Below, piece by piece: positions 11,096-21,549 of a stretch of DNA of 64,000 nt. The stretch comes from Symbiodinium natans (Eukaryota > Sar > Dinophyceae > Suessiales > Symbiodiniaceae): positions 213,501-277,500 of the forward strand of contig CAJNDS010002523.1 of the NCBI GenBank assembly GCA_905221605.1, written 5' to 3'. Within the stretch, counting starts at the first letter, position 1. Every line of letters starts with the position of its first letter. A model generated the notes under the pieces. The model was not told where the DNA came from and made no database searches. It worked only from the letters and a program-made list of their open reading frames with translations. The position numbers and the translations under genes were made by a program.

Positions 11096-11335
11096 AACTT
11101 TACGAGAATGGCTGTTGAGGCCGCAGCCCAAGGCAACGTGAACATGCACATCTGCAAGTCCAACGCTGTTGATCAACAGCCTACCAATCCCTCTAAGCGG
11201 CCACACCCATCTGATGCAGCAAGAAACACTCGGTTCCTAACCAATAAGCCGAAACCCCCTTCAAGAGAAGCCCAGCTGCAGAGAGAGATGGCGCTCTGCC
11301 TCCGCCTGGGGCTTGGTTGCCTGAGATTCAGCAAG
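11096..11335 (+). CDS. Internal exon, 80 codons, product unknown
   Basis: Acceptor GGTGCAG, donor CAGCAAG then GTTGCTTTATTGAGGG. Phase 0 at both ends and exactly 80 codons. Reads NFTRMAVEAAAQGNVNMHIC, then KSNAVDQQPTNPSKRPHPSD, then AARNTRFLTNKPKPPSREAQ. The sequence after the donor becomes G-rich and telomere-like (GGCTTCGGGTTTAGGATC), as in the phase-checked introns elsewhere. Confidence 0.55.
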
Positions 11336-11339
11336 GTTG

Positions 11340-11435
11340 CTTTATTGAGGGCTTCGGGTTTAGGATCAGCTCGAGTTGAGGGTTTAAGATATCGGGCTGA
11401 GGGCTTGAAATTTCGGGTGGGCGGGGGCGAGGGGG
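11340..11435. repeat. Degenerate TTTAGGG-like block
   Basis: Plus-strand units such as GGCTTCGGGTTTAGGATC, GTTGAGGGTTTAAG and GGGCTTGAAATTTCGGG. It sits directly 3' of the exon ending at 11335, so it is read as the 5' arm of an intron. Confidence 0.65.
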
Positions 11436-11664
11436 GATTTCATCAGCATTGAAGCTTCGCGCGGGCCCTACATGTTGGTTCAGTCTCTGCTTGAACACTC
11501 AAGCGGAGCTGTAGTGCGGGGTTCTAGCTGTGTGTCATGCAGTGAGGTTCAGGCCTTTGCGGGTGTCGCGGAAAACCAGGCCACACAAAGACACGACCCT
11601 AACCTCACAACCATTCAAAGCTATTCCCACAAGCCACAACAAGCCCCAATCCGGAAGGCCACAC

Positions 11665-11784
11665 CCTGAGACCCATGACTGAAGGGTTCAGGAGTTCTGC
11701 CGCCCGCGCTGCCAACTGCTTCCACAAGGCGTCTTCCACCATTCTCAGGTGATCCGCCTCTTCTGCTGTGTCTGCTTCGTGCGC
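11665..11784 (-). CDS. Internal exon, 40 codons, product unknown
   Basis: Acceptor TTCCCGAG, donor GTCTCAGG then GTGTGG. Reads AHEADTAEEADHLRMVEDAL, then WKQLAARAAELLNPSVMGLR: an acidic, Ala-rich amphipathic helix, clearly coding on this strand. An in-frame TAA lies upstream of the acceptor (in TATATAAACCC), so the exon must be spliced in. The other frames and the plus strand are much less protein-like. Confidence 0.6.
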
Positions 11785-11859
11785 CTCGGGAAGGGTTTAT
11801 ATAGTCACAGCGTGTCGAGCGGAAGAGGCATGCAGCATGTGACAAGGCTTCAGTTTAGT

Positions 11860-12075
11860 AGGTCTGCACGATACAGTACATGCCCACTCTGATAGCATGT
11901 TCAGACTCGTTGGCAAACGAGAAGAGAAGATCCTTCCTTCGAACCCCTCGCAACTCAGGTGGAATGTAAGGTGGAGACCTCCAACAAGGAACTGTTCTGG
12001 TGGCTGGTGGGGAAGTACGCATCAAAACGCTGCTGCATCTCCTGCCGCCGAAGTACGAACGCAGAGGGGCAACTC
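11860..12075 (-). CDS. Exon-like islands, product unknown
   Basis: Two minus-strand frames look coding: VLRRQEMQQRFDAYFPTSHQ near 11975-12060, and GVRRKDLLFSFANESEHAIR near 11870-11950. The gap between them is too short for a normal intron in this window (about 30 nt), so one of the readings or a boundary is wrong. Confidence 0.35.
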
Positions 12076-12586
12076 GAAGCACACAATTAAAGGATGTAGG
12101 GCTGGGCTGTTCTCATCACACTCAGAACGAAACCTCGAACTAAAGGCCACACACTGGGCCAGACACACCCAGAATTAGTCGGTTGACCCGCTGCAAGGGT
12201 ATCGAGTTTTGCGGGGTTTGAGAGTTTAGACTTTCTTGGCTGAAGGCAAAAAAAATCGGTAGCAGTACCACGGGCCTCTCGAACGGAGGACGGGGCGTAG
12301 CTGTACCTGAGGCAAGCCCGAATGGCAGGTTGAGCATCTCTCAACAAACGAATATCGGGGTCTTTCGGCTATGTATAAAGCCTGCCTGTCGGTGCACAAG
12401 CCTGCTGAGCACCCAGCCACCTTTGCAAAGCCGCCTTGCACTCTTTAATGCTATACATGCTCATAGCATAGCAAGACTGCGCGAATTCTCCGACTGGAAC
12501 GTCCTCGAGCCCAAACTAAACTTGGGCATCAGAACCTGTTCGCAACCGTTTAGGCACGTCTACAGCCGCAGCTAGTGTTTCGCTTA

Positions 12587-12883
12587 CAGAGACTCAAGCC
12601 AAGCTGTCAAGACACCCGAAAAGGTACTGCTTGATGGCTTGGAGCTTCGCCACAACCTTCCTGGAAAGTGCGGTGCAGATATCTGGAGCTTTCGGACATG
12701 TGGCATGTCTGGATGGTCTTCTGAATTTCTCATCACGATCACATTAGAGAAGAATGAAACAAAAGCCTTGATGCTACGGCCCCGCATCTCAAGAGTCGTG
12801 GTCCTTACCGCCATCTTGATCTTTTGCCACAGGCTGCCTTGGTCTGGGCCAAGATCGAAATCCTCTAGTCCAAGCTTCAAAAC
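12587..12883 (-). CDS. Large exon, product unknown
   Basis: After a GACGTCAG acceptor the minus strand reads VLKLGLEDFDLGPDQGSLWQ, KIKMAVRTTTLEMRGRSIKA, FVSFFSNVIVMRNSEDHPDM and on through RKLQISAPHFPGRLW, open for about 97 codons. Charged and hydrophobic residues alternate as in globular protein. It could be two exons with a short intron not detected. Confidence 0.5.
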
Positions 12884-13039
12884 CTGACGTCCCTGTGTCG
12901 CAGGGCTTAGCAGTTCAGGGTTTGGGCTGAGCGAAAAAGGCCTTTAAGGATAGAATGGATAGGGCTTCTTTGTGGCTGCGTAGGACGCGTAGGGTTCTAG
13001 GGCCCACCAGGGCTTGCACTCGCACATTGGCAGACACCC

Positions 13040-13290
13040 ACTGACACGAGATGGAACAGCCAAGGTGTAGTGTACTGCAATGGCCCAGTGTCATCATGCA
13101 GGCACCACGTGGAACCCTGACATCTTTTGCAGTATCCATGTACCGGATCAACCTCGCCTCACCACTGCCACCATGCGGCGGACCTTGGCGAAGGCGGCAC
13201 ACACGGTACACCTGGCCAACGAAGTCGAGGCTGCAGCGACTGTTTGCTGGCAATGAATGCCCACGGCATATCAACTGTGCGCTGTAAGTT
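13040..13290 (-). CDS. Exon-like island, product unknown
   Basis: Minus frame reading SLPANSRCSLDFVGQVYRVC, RLRQGPPHGGSGEARLIRYM and DTAKDVRVPRGACMMTLGHC. The plus strand is also open and gives a His/Gly-rich shadow. The adjacent 13290-13590 is coding-like on plus (RLYFERQQDQDPRVFLMHML). The strand switch between the two is unresolved. Confidence 0.4.
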
Positions 13291-13819
13291 TCATGCAGAA
13301 CAGACTGTACTTCGAACGACAGCAGGATCAGGATCCGCGAGTGTTCCTGATGCACATGTTATGCGTTATGTACACTCTGACACGCTCATCCCTCCGATGG
13401 CCTGCCACAAACCGCCATCTGCTGCAAGAAGGCTGCTGGGACACCCAGCCACGAAGCACGTCTGAGATTACACAGACTCGCGAGATCACAGAGACTCGGG
13501 CTCGTGCGCAAAATTATGCATCGAGACCTTCTTCAACTGAAGCCCAAATCGTAAGAGCCAGCCTCCAAAGTGGCGACCTGAAACCCTGAAGAGATAGAAC
13601 CTGTGAACCTCAGGTCTCTTTGTCCGTGCTGCTTGAAGGTTGCGTTGTACTGCTCACGGCAGTTCCGTCGGTCGCTGGCACTTAGGTCCTGCAGAAAGCT
13701 CACTCTATTCCCCCCCCAAAAAGGGTTCGTCAGTTTTCATGTCGAAGTAAAATTGGTTTTTCGGCACCTCTGCACTGAAACTCAAATGGCCTGGTTGCAA
13801 GTGTGTGAAAGAACTAGAG

Positions 13820-14520
13820 ACTAAAAACAAACCCCACACTCTGACCTTAGAAGCCCTCGAACCCCAAACCATCCACCCTGAAAAAATCCCGAACCCTTGA
13901 AAACTCCACAGTCGCACAACTTATCGGTCAATGCCGGCTCCACTCAATATGCCTCGGCCATGTCCATGCCGCAGTCACCGCCAAGGACGCCATGGATCAG
14001 GCCTGGCACGTGGATACACACATATACACACGGGGGCTTTAGGGTTGGAGGATTTAGGGTTCGGAGCTTGGAGCTTTCGGAGTCCCATGCGAACCTCGAG
14101 AGTCCTTGAACAAAGCATCAGGATCAGAGAAAAGTGTGACACCAAGAGCACAAGACACGAAGCACCTGTCCCCAGCAGCTGCAAGATGCCTTTACTCTCT
14201 TCGGATTCACCTTGCCTGCGTCCTGCCCCCACGGCACCGTGCTGTGTGGACTGCACGAGAATAACCTTAGGCTTAGAGAGCACAGGGGAAAGGCAAGGGC
14301 TGCCCTGACGCGACCGGTCAGTTCACCAAAAAACAGGTCCCTTCTGGCATACCCGTGATCCAACGGCCGCGTCTACGTAGGGAACCATGGGACAATAACT
14401 TGGAGAACTGACTGTGTATGTGCGACTCTTGCCAACGCTGCATGCTGTCTTCAAGATCTCTGAGGGATCAGCCCCGCACAAGCGCATGCGTCGGGTGAGG
14501 TGTCTGAAGTTCATGCGCTG
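13820..14520. other. Two or three exon islands, strand unresolved
   Basis: A C-rich telomere-like block (13825-13900) and a G-rich one (14030-14085) frame an island at 13905-14030. Further islands at 14110-14262 and 14323-14514 are open on both strands. The minus readings are VILVQSTQHGAVGAGRRQGE and MNFRHLTRRMRLCGADPSEI; the plus readings are almost as good. Confidence 0.4.
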
Positions 14521-15127
14521 CTTGGCCGTGGACTACCAAAACTTGTGCCCGGACAAGGCACCAGCACCAAGAGCCGATGACAACCGATGTTCCCTATGAC
14601 TGTTAGACTTGGCAGAACTCCGAAACCAGCCCAGCGGCATGCTGTAGCCAGGGAAGGGCTGTGGCGGGAAGATGCCCCAGGAGAGGGAAATGGATTCCTC
14701 GTTCTTCGTGGGTTCCCGAGGATGGGGTGAGGAGGGGGTCAAGACTTCCAGGCTTGGGGGAGATGAGAGATGGACCAGAGGCCTTTATCATCAACATCCC
14801 AACCCCCCGCCCTCTCTCCCCACTCTCCCCAAATCAAGCAAGCTTGGGCTCTTAACCCAGGGTTTCTTCCTATTTCGGGTTTTGGACTTTAGGCCGGCAG
14901 GCGGCGGTGAGGGTTGCCAGCTTGCTGCACGAATTGCAAGATTTGCCTTGGCCCTCGAAGTCTGACTCCTGCGCCACAACACTTGGGACTTTGGTGGTGG
15001 GCTTCATCTCAGGGCTTTTGCTGAAAAATGTTGGGGTGGATTTTGCCTTTTGCAGATGTTGACTATGGCCTCAAGCAGGATGATGCTCCCGAATCCAAAA
15101 GCACCTGGTGCGTAACCGTCTTAACCC

Positions 15128-15239
15128 AAACTATCCCCAGCTCGAACCCCGACCCCGCCTGCGCCGGCCGCCCCGCCATGCGGCGTGCATGAGGGGTGGC
15201 AAATGTCGCAAAGAGCAAGAGCACGCAAAGCGCACTCAT
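15128..15239 (-). CDS. 5' exon with signal-peptide-like start
   Basis: ATG at 15239-15237 opens a frame MSALCVLLLFATFATPHARR followed by MAGRPAQAGSG. A short N-region, a hydrophobic core of about 11 residues and an Ala/Pro/His c-region look like a secretory signal peptide. A possible donor is TCGGG then GTTCGAGCTGGGG, after which the sequence is G-rich. The mature protein is not seen. Confidence 0.4.
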
Positions 15240-15390
15240 GGCTCCAAAGCAGAGTCTTTTCACAAACAACTTGGATTTATCAGGCAACGAGGCCTTGGGC
15301 CACAAGTGTGCGTGCGTGATTGTGCGTGTGTGGCAAGCAGCAGGCAATCAACAAGCGTCGCCTGAGATGCAGGAGAAGCTTTTCCAGAGC

Positions 15391-15440
15391 CCCCCCCCCC
15401 CCCCCCCCGAACTACCCTAAACTCACCGAACCGGGCCCCT
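15391..15440. repeat. C18 run followed by CCCTAAA-like text
   Basis: A run of about 18 C residues directly followed by GAACTACCCTAAACTCACCG. C or G runs of 10-18 recur beside telomere-like blocks in this window (4302, 18389, 20751, 37976, 56975), probably by slippage of C-rich intron arms. Confidence 0.85.
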
Positions 15441-15852
15441 CCTCAAACCGGAGCGGGTTCGCAGGCCTTCGCGAACAATTTCTGCCAAACCGGGTGCATT
15501 CCGGGTCATGGCATAGCCTGGCTGGGCTTCTGGGGGGGGTCTGCCCTGACCCCTGTCTAGGGTAGGGCTATGGGACACCTTCACGGGCTCAAATCCGAAA
15601 CCGCGAGGCAAAGAAACGGTGGGATCTCGAACATGGCATCCCAAACCTAGCCCATGTTGTGGTGCCAAAATGTCCCAAACACAGGGCCCGCACCATGACC
15701 CACGCGGTGGGCACCGAAGTCGAAAACGGCATGCCTCACGTTTTTCTGAGAGCATAGGGCCACTGGGTTCCTTTATGATGTTGACTGGGCTTGCCCTGTC
15801 GGTGACAAACTTCCCTACGCGATGACAAATTCAAATCTTCGATCTGCAACAG

Positions 15853-16131
15853 TTGTATAAGAGGCAATGGGACGCCCTGCGTGTGGTGATGCTCCTACTG
15901 GTTGCTTGGTTGCTTGGTTGCTTCGCAGTGATGAAAAGTGGTTCTGATTGCAAGACATTCGAGCACGGTATCATCAATGAAAAGCAACCCTCTCCATTGC
16001 AAGAGTTGTTAAGCCCGGCAAGTGCAGATCTTGGTGGGCAACTGACAGGATGCGGCTTGAAGGAAAAGACCTGTTTTGTGCTCAGGGACATGAGCTTCTT
16101 GCACCTGCGACTCCGTGATGATGTACCCTGA
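15853..16131 (+). CDS. ORF with N-terminal membrane segment
   Basis: Plus frame of 92 codons: WDALRVVMLLLVAWLLGCFA is a hydrophobic anchor or signal, followed by a soluble stretch FEHGIINEKQPSPLQELLSP and LKEKTCFVLRDMSFLHLRLR to a TGA. The hydrophobic part comes from a GTTGCTTG triplication (15899-15920). The minus strand is also open over the same span (131 codons), so the strand is uncertain. A C-rich telomere-like block follows at 16160-16215. Confidence 0.4.
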   Translation: MYKRQWDALRVVMLLLVAWLLGCFAVMKSGSDCKTFEHGIINEKQPSPLQELLSPASADLGGQLTGCGLKEKTCFVLRDMSFLHLRLRDDVP

Positions 16132-16457
16132 AATCGGAAACTACCTGATACGTCCGTCCCTCTTCGCCCCCTGAAGAAACCTTCAACCCTCTGAACACCT
16201 ATCAGCCCCGAATCCCTGAACTTCACTCAGGCCCGCGGCAGGGCCACCAACCTCTCCTGCGTGCACCGTGATCTTCAAGCCTAGCTCCTTTCACAAGTTC
16301 AGACGCTGCATGCACTTCCAAGTATGCGAGCAGGAGATTGTGTCTGTTCCAGTCTTACATGCACATGTGTGCAAACTCTCTCTCACACAGACAACCTGAT
16401 AGGAGCCACGAACCAAAAGGCGGAGGCGTGTCACGTGCACCCAAAAACACGCAAAGA

Positions 16458-16600
16458 TGTACATATGTACATACATACATACGTACATACATACATACAT
16501 ATATACTACATTCATACATTCATACATTCATACAGTTTCATACATACATACACACATACATACATACATACATACATACATACATACATACATACATACA

Positions 16601-16631
<31 letters not shown>

Positions 16632-16739
16632 CTATATATATATATATATACTCTGTGTGTGCATGCATAAGAACAGGTATACATATACGTGTATATCTAA
16701 GAATATATATGTATATGTATACATATATATATATATATG

Positions 16740-16785
<46 letters not shown>

Positions 16786-16786
16786 T
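16458..16786. repeat. TACA / TA / GATA microsatellite island
   Basis: (TACA)n from 16458 to 16628 with an imperfect middle (TTCATACA units), then (TA)n near 16630-16650, a short unique linker, (TA)n again near 16705-16738, and (GATA)n from 16738 to 16786. Open frames through it encode only Tyr/Ile/His/Thr or Met/Tyr/Cys/Val repeats and are not genes. Confidence 0.97.
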
Positions 16787-16873
16787 ACGATCAACTACCA
16801 TCAAAAGAGTCAACGAAAGAGAAAAAAAAACGAAAGAAGCAAGGCTGTCATCATGATAGCAAGGGGGGGGGAG

Positions 16874-16962
16874 CCACCTTCGCCCGGGCGAACGCCTCCT
16901 CGTGGCCCTTGGGGTCATCACCCACTTCCTTGCTCCAGCTGCGAGCTCCCGCAGCATAAAGG
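16874..16962 (-). CDS. Exon, product unknown
   Basis: Minus frame reading AAGARSWSKEVGDDPKGHEE and then AFARAKVAP, immediately upstream of a G9 run (C-rich on this strand). The order of charged residues is convincing. The acceptor is probably one of the AGs near 16962-16985. The donor is not fixed. Confidence 0.45.
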
Positions 16963-17303
16963 GGCCGTGCTATAACAGGGCACCCAAAAACGGACCATTT
17001 TGTAGAGAACTGGCCAAAAACACGTCTGCGTGTAGCTCAACGATGCTCCAAAACACAGACAGTCGCTTCTGGATTCTGTGCGGAACATAAGATGTGGGGC
17101 ACCTGTCTCTCAAATCAAGCAAGCCTGGCAGACTCTCAGTCCAACCAGCAGCCCTCCAAAGACGCAACCCAGTGAAAACCTCCTCAAAACCTGCCAATCC
17201 AAGATCCTGCGATCTACAGTGGCCTGTTCCTGTTGATGGTAACAGTGTGATCAGCTTGGAACTGTGTTCGACATAAGGCTCATCACAACGCGGGCCGAGA
17301 AAC

Positions 17304-17367
17304 CCCGGCTGCCACATCCACACCGACCACAGCACACGGGTAGGCGTCGCGGTGCTTAGCCGCCATC
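17304..17367 (-). CDS. Short 5' exon candidate
   Basis: After an AG acceptor (AAGCCCAG) a frame reads MAAKHRDAYPCAVVGVDVAA followed by a GT donor whose intron begins GTTTCTCGGCCCG. The longer minus ORF 16970-17383 in another frame (137 codons) overlaps it and cannot be excluded. Confidence 0.35.
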
Positions 17368-17383
17368 CTGGGCTTGGACTCAT

Positions 17384-17990
17384 TGACTCCCCTTACTCAA
17401 CAACCTAAGCCAGGCTCCCAACTCTTCCGCGTTTCCCTTTTTACATTCGGGCCATGATGTCCTGGCCGGAAAGCGGAAAGGCTCAGCAAAACTCTCAGCG
17501 TTTCTCTAAACCCGAAGACCTAAATCCAGCAGACCCCAGCACAAGATCTTATGCAGGGCTCTGGGTGGCATGTCACTGAGCTGAATGAGCTGAAAGGGAA
17601 ACGGAACAAACCAAAGTGAACGAAGTTAAGGGAAGGTTAAGGGTCTGCGCTGCGCTGTCTCTCGATATCTGAGGGTTGTTTTCCCACCCAGACAGGGCTT
17701 AGGGTTCAAGAGTTTAGGGCTTAGGCGTAGAGAACTAGATAGGGCAGAAGCCTCCAGTTGGGACTGGCGGCTCCACGCACTGCATGGACCAAGCTGGCTG
17801 GAAGAAGATGCAGCAAATGATCTGGTTCACGACCTCAGTTCCCATGGCTAAGGCGGCGGGTGGATCAAGAAGCTAGATCAGCCTTGCTCTTAACTTTCTT
17901 TAACCATCGCAGGGAACAAAGAACCGGCAGAATACTGCACCATCGGATGCGACCCTGTCGAAAGCTCGGCAAATCCGACTGGAGGTAGGT
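17384..17990. other. No clear gene; degenerate telomere-like text
   Basis: Contains a G-rich block at 17690-17740 (GGCTTAGGGTTCAAGAG, GTTTAGGGCTTAGGCG) and short open islands without splice-phase support. Confidence 0.5.
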
Positions 17991-18020
17991 TCCTACGTCA
18001 GGTAAGTGCTCCACCACGCC

Positions 18021-18308
18021 ATGGGCAGCACCTTTGAAGGGGAAAAGGGCTGCGCCCCCTCTTCAGGTAGATTTGTAGAGCTTTGCAGAGCCAAGATCAC
18101 AACCTCAAGTCCTCCATCCCGCCATATCGGCCTGAAATCTGCAGACCTGCCGGAGAACAAAAGGCCGGAAACCTCTCATCCAATTTCAGAAACAAAAACA
18201 ACCTTTCAAACCCACAAGGAGAAGCCCGGGGCACAGCCCTTCCGCAGGCCGCGTGTCACTGCCGCAAAAGCTGGCTCGGGGTCCACGACCTATGCTCTTT
18301 CTGAATGA
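18021..18308 (+). CDS. ORF, about 95 codons, product unknown
   Basis: Starts at an ATG: MGSTFEGEKGCAPSSGRFVE, then LCRAKITTSSPPSRHIGLKS, ADLPENKRPETSHPISETKT and on to a TGA. Hydrophilic, Ser/Thr/Lys rich, possibly disordered. GT-containing text (AGGTAAGTGC) precedes it. I cannot tell whether it is a whole small gene or a terminal exon. Confidence 0.4.
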   Translation: MGSTFEGEKGCAPSSGRFVELCRAKITTSSPPSRHIGLKSADLPENKRPETSHPISETKTTFQTHKEKPGAQPFRRPRVTAAKAGSGSTTYALSE

Positions 18309-18774
18309 GCTTTATAGGGCTATTTGGGATTGCATGAGAGAAGGCACAAGAATTCGGGGTCGAGGTCGAGGGTTCGAGCGCGGCCTCCCCCCCCCCCCCC
18401 CGCCCCCTGCACCTACACTGCCCTTCCTCCAAAGCCTACCCCCCCTTTCGCTCCCTGCACCTGTCCAGGCGCGAAGATGTCGCCCCCAGTGAGCAGGTGG
18501 GGCGAGTAACGAACCTGCAAGGTGGAGGGGAGATTGGGATCCGGACCGGTTGGAGTTCTTTGGGCCTTTTTCGCCAATGTTGAGGCAAGGAAGCACAAAA
18601 CACCGTGAAGGAGCGGAGGAGTGGGACCCCGATTGTTCACCTCACGACTGTCCACTCTCTGATCACAGCTTCAGTACCTCGCAAGGCAGTTCTGCGAACT
18701 GCCATCGATGCATTTTATCTGAGGGGTTTCGAAGTGAGGGTTGTTTAAATACACATGCTTGCCACAACCTGGCC

Positions 18775-19598
18775 TCATCTTAGGCTTTGGAAGCCCATCT
18801 CGCTGCACTCAAGTGGCAATGGCCCATGCTCACAGAAACCACCGCATGAGTTCGGGTCCGTGAGGACCTTGCCCACAGCGGCCTCCGTGTAGACGATGCC
18901 CTGCGCAGCTTGTGCCGCGACAAATCGCACCCCAATCGCCTTGGCAAAGCAGCGGCCTTCAGTTGGGGATGTATGGCCGTAGGAGCGTGTAGGGTTGACT
19001 TCGTTTTCCTCCTTTTTCCTCCTCCAGACAAGGTTTTGTTTATTCCTCACTCCGAAGATCCTGGAACCACCGGGCTGTCTGGATTCGGCTCTCGCGGCTG
19101 GGGCAAAGCCAGGTGAGATTGAATATGATATAATATGATCGATGATAGAAGCTGAAGTGTGGGACCTACAGCGAAGGAGCACTTTCGCTCCAAGAGCGGC
19201 CTCCAACGTCTCCAGGTCTCCGCGCACGGCTGGCAGAAAGCGGCTGAAGCAATCCAGCATGGCCTTCTGGAGCTTGGAGTTCAATGCAGGCATGCCAAAG
19301 CGCTGTGTGGTTTCTAGCCCATGGGGCCATTTAGCCCTCGACCAGCTAGCTACAGCTGAGGGAGCCTTCAATCCTAATATGCACTCCAGACACCACATTC
19401 AAGCAGTTGTCCAGGTCCTCGAACCTTATGGTTGTCCTTGAACCCAAAGCCTGATCATCCCTGCACATGATGGACGATCTCCTTGGATATACGCGCCTTC
19501 AGGGATCCCTGGCCCTTGCAGACAATGAGCCGGCGGAAGTCCTCGAGGTTGCGGCCTGGATACCGATTGACCAGATGGGCACAGGATGGGCGGGGATC
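18775..19598 (-). CDS. Four-exon gene 3' part, product unknown
   Basis: Exons 19598-19467 (DPRPSCAHLVNRYPGRNLED...), 19417-19385 (micro-exon, DLDNCLNVVSG), 19302-19170 (RFGMPALNSKLQKAMLDCFS...) and 18956-18775 (RCFAKAIGVRFVAAQAAQGI...), ending SLR and TGA. All junctions are GT-AG and the phases agree, including the split Cys codon between the last two exons. The acceptor of the first exon (GATAAAG) is preceded on the sense strand by C-rich telomere-like text (CTTAAACCCCTAAGCC). The first intron opens GTGCAGGGATGATCAGGC. The micro-exon is the least certain piece; an ATG at 19398 in another frame is an alternative start. No family recognised. Confidence 0.6.
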
Positions 19599-19911
19599 CT
19601 TTATCGGTGCTGTCGCCGGGCTCAGGTTTACGAGGCTTAGGGGTTTAAGGCTGAATTGGGGTTGGGCTGAGGCTGCAGTTGTTTTGGAGGGGTTCTACTT
19701 TTTCACAGACCGCACAGATGCGGAAGGGGACTTGCCAACTGCTGCAGAGGTTCAAGCATCGATTTGCTGATCGAACGGCATCGGCTTGCCAGTCAATGCA
19801 CTCTGCACCTTCCAACCAGATCAAGTCTGGGTAGTGTTTATTGCACTACAAGGCAAGGTGTGGGGCTTATGCTAGCAGAACTCAGCAGAACTCGGAATAT
19901 CACTGCCGAGA

Positions 19912-20058
19912 AGTCTGTAAACGTATCGCCGCATCGCCAAACTCTAGAGCCGAAGTTCTGGTCTGTCTACAAAACACTTCTGCACCTCCTCCGGTAAGGA
20001 ACCGCGGTTCCGCTGGCTGCCTGATGGCAATTATCTGGCTTTGGCGAATGTTGCAGAA
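19912..20058 (-). CDS. Internal exon, product unknown
   Basis: Acceptor ACTAGTCAG, then FCNIRQSQIIAIRQPAEPRF, LTGGGAEVFCRQTRTSALEF, with a possible donor GTTTACAG. It probably belongs to the same minus-strand gene as 18775-19598, or to one just upstream. A further minus-strand island at 20120-20210 is open in two frames, both plausible. Confidence 0.45.
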
Positions 20059-20275
20059 CTGACTAGTTGTCGGACTGTTCTTTAAGGCTTGAATGATCGT
20101 GATTATGGACAGACAACCGTGGGACCTGAAGCCCTGAAGGTCCTCTTGCACTTTCGCCCCCTGCCTCCCAAAGTAGCGCCGGATCAAACGAACCATCCTC
20201 ACAGTCTGAGTCTGTCAAAGTCGATAGACGCCCTACTCAGATAGTCTCCGTAGGGCTCAGGAGCATTGGCCAGCA

Positions 20276-20440
20276 GTGCGTTTGAAGCTCACTTGGGCAG
20301 TGGCCAGATGGGTGCAGCTCAACCTTTGGCAAGCTGTCACCCACCTTGTCGGCAGCGAACTTCTCGAAGCTCTATTTTCACTCTACGCATCAATTGTCGC
20401 AACGAATGGCATCTCCTCAATAACCCTCAGCAGAACATGG
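20276..20440 (+). CDS. Exon-like island, amphipathic helices
   Basis: Plus frame reading RLKLTWAVARWVQLNLWQAV, then THLVGSELLEALFSLYASIV and ATNGISSITLSRTW. The hydrophobic pattern suggests one or two membrane or buried helices. Splice sites not fixed. Confidence 0.4.
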
Positions 20441-20689
20441 CACACACACTGTACACACTCCATCCACACATGATTCCATGGCCCCCAGCTAGCTAGACCT
20501 GGTGATCGCATCCTGTGTTAAGAAGAATGGATGTTATAGCGGCTTTGATATCGCGCACACACAAACACACAGAGACACACACTTCATCAGCCCTCTTTCT
20601 CAAACACAGGTCTCCAACATGCCAAACCCTCCTTGTCCCACATGTTCCCACTAGGCAAACCCCAAGCCTTCACAATTGAGACTCTGAAG

Positions 20690-20775
20690 CTCTCTGGTTC
20701 AGGTCGCAAACCGACCCCTAGAAAAACCTAAACCTACGCACTCCTGAACAACCCCCCCCCCCCCCCAAGCCCCCA
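20690..20775. repeat. Degenerate CCCTAAA block with C16 run
   Basis: Units CTAGAAAAACCTAAACC and CTCCTGAACAACC run into a pure C tract (about 20751-20766). It is the last clear telomere-like block on the left side of the motif-poor island (20.8-33.4 kb). Confidence 0.75.
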
Positions 20776-21347
20776 GAAACCTCTCCAACTGCTCGGAGTC
20801 AGCAGCGGCCATGGCAGAAACTTTCTGCTGTCTGTGGGAAGGGCGGGCCAAGATGCAATGCCTAAACCGGGTCATACAGGTACCTATAACAGTGGCCTTT
20901 TTCAGATATGGGAAACTTGGAGGGTTCAGGGATGCATTAGAGGCGGCTCTTCTACATTTGCTTTTCTACAGCCGGCCTTGCGGAAAGGAAAACAGTTACC
21001 CATGAAACGCGTTAGCGCGTGCACGTTCCTCAGTCTTCCTTGTTGAGGGCTTTGCTACACTGGGCTCGAAGAGTCCTCCTCCAGGGCACAGGAGCAACCC
21101 CGAGGATTCTTGCGAATCCTCTAAGCTCGTGCCCACAGGGCTCTTGGGCAAAATGGCCATGGGCGAGACTTCAATCAACTACGGCCATGTGGAAGCGCTT
21201 CAGCTTTAGCGGATGCTGGAACGAAGCCCATGCCCAGGAACTGGGAGCCCGGACCCATGTCTTGTCGGCCCAGGATCTTCCAGTGCCTCGGGTGGCTACA
21301 GTGGCTAGCTGCAGGTTCAATCCTGGACTTTAAAGGGTGTAAGCTCA

Positions 21348-21545
21348 GTGGCGAAGCTTCAATGCAAGCATTGCCAGACTCCGCCTGTCCACTGGGGACC
21401 CGACATGATGGCGGGAAATGCAAACATCAGCGGCGACGAGAAGTACGCACTCAGCGTCCTTGGGGCGCAAGCCATGATTCTTTTCATTGTCTGGGTTGTT
21501 GGTATCAATTTGTCGACCTTCTACACGGGAACGCATCTTCTCTAA
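21348..21545 (+). CDS. 3'-terminal exon with one membrane helix
   Basis: Frame reads MMAGNANISGDEKYALSVLG, then AQAMILFIVWVVGINLSTFY, TGTHLL and TAA. The helix (about ILFIVWVVGINL) near the C-terminus with few residues after it suggests a small tail-anchored or bitopic protein. An in-frame ATG pair lies at 21403-21408. The 5' boundary is unknown. The minus strand is open here too. Confidence 0.45.
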   Translation: MAKLQCKHCQTPPVHWGPDMMAGNANISGDEKYALSVLGAQAMILFIVWVVGINLSTFYTGTHLL

Positions 21546-21549
21546 CAAA

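Noticed and set aside
16458-16794. ORFs of Tyr/Ile/His/Thr repeats
   Set aside because: Translations of TACA, TA and GATA microsatellites.
19142-19441. Plus-strand ORF of 99 codons
   Set aside because: Antisense to the minus-strand exons of the gene at 18775-19598, which chain in phase.
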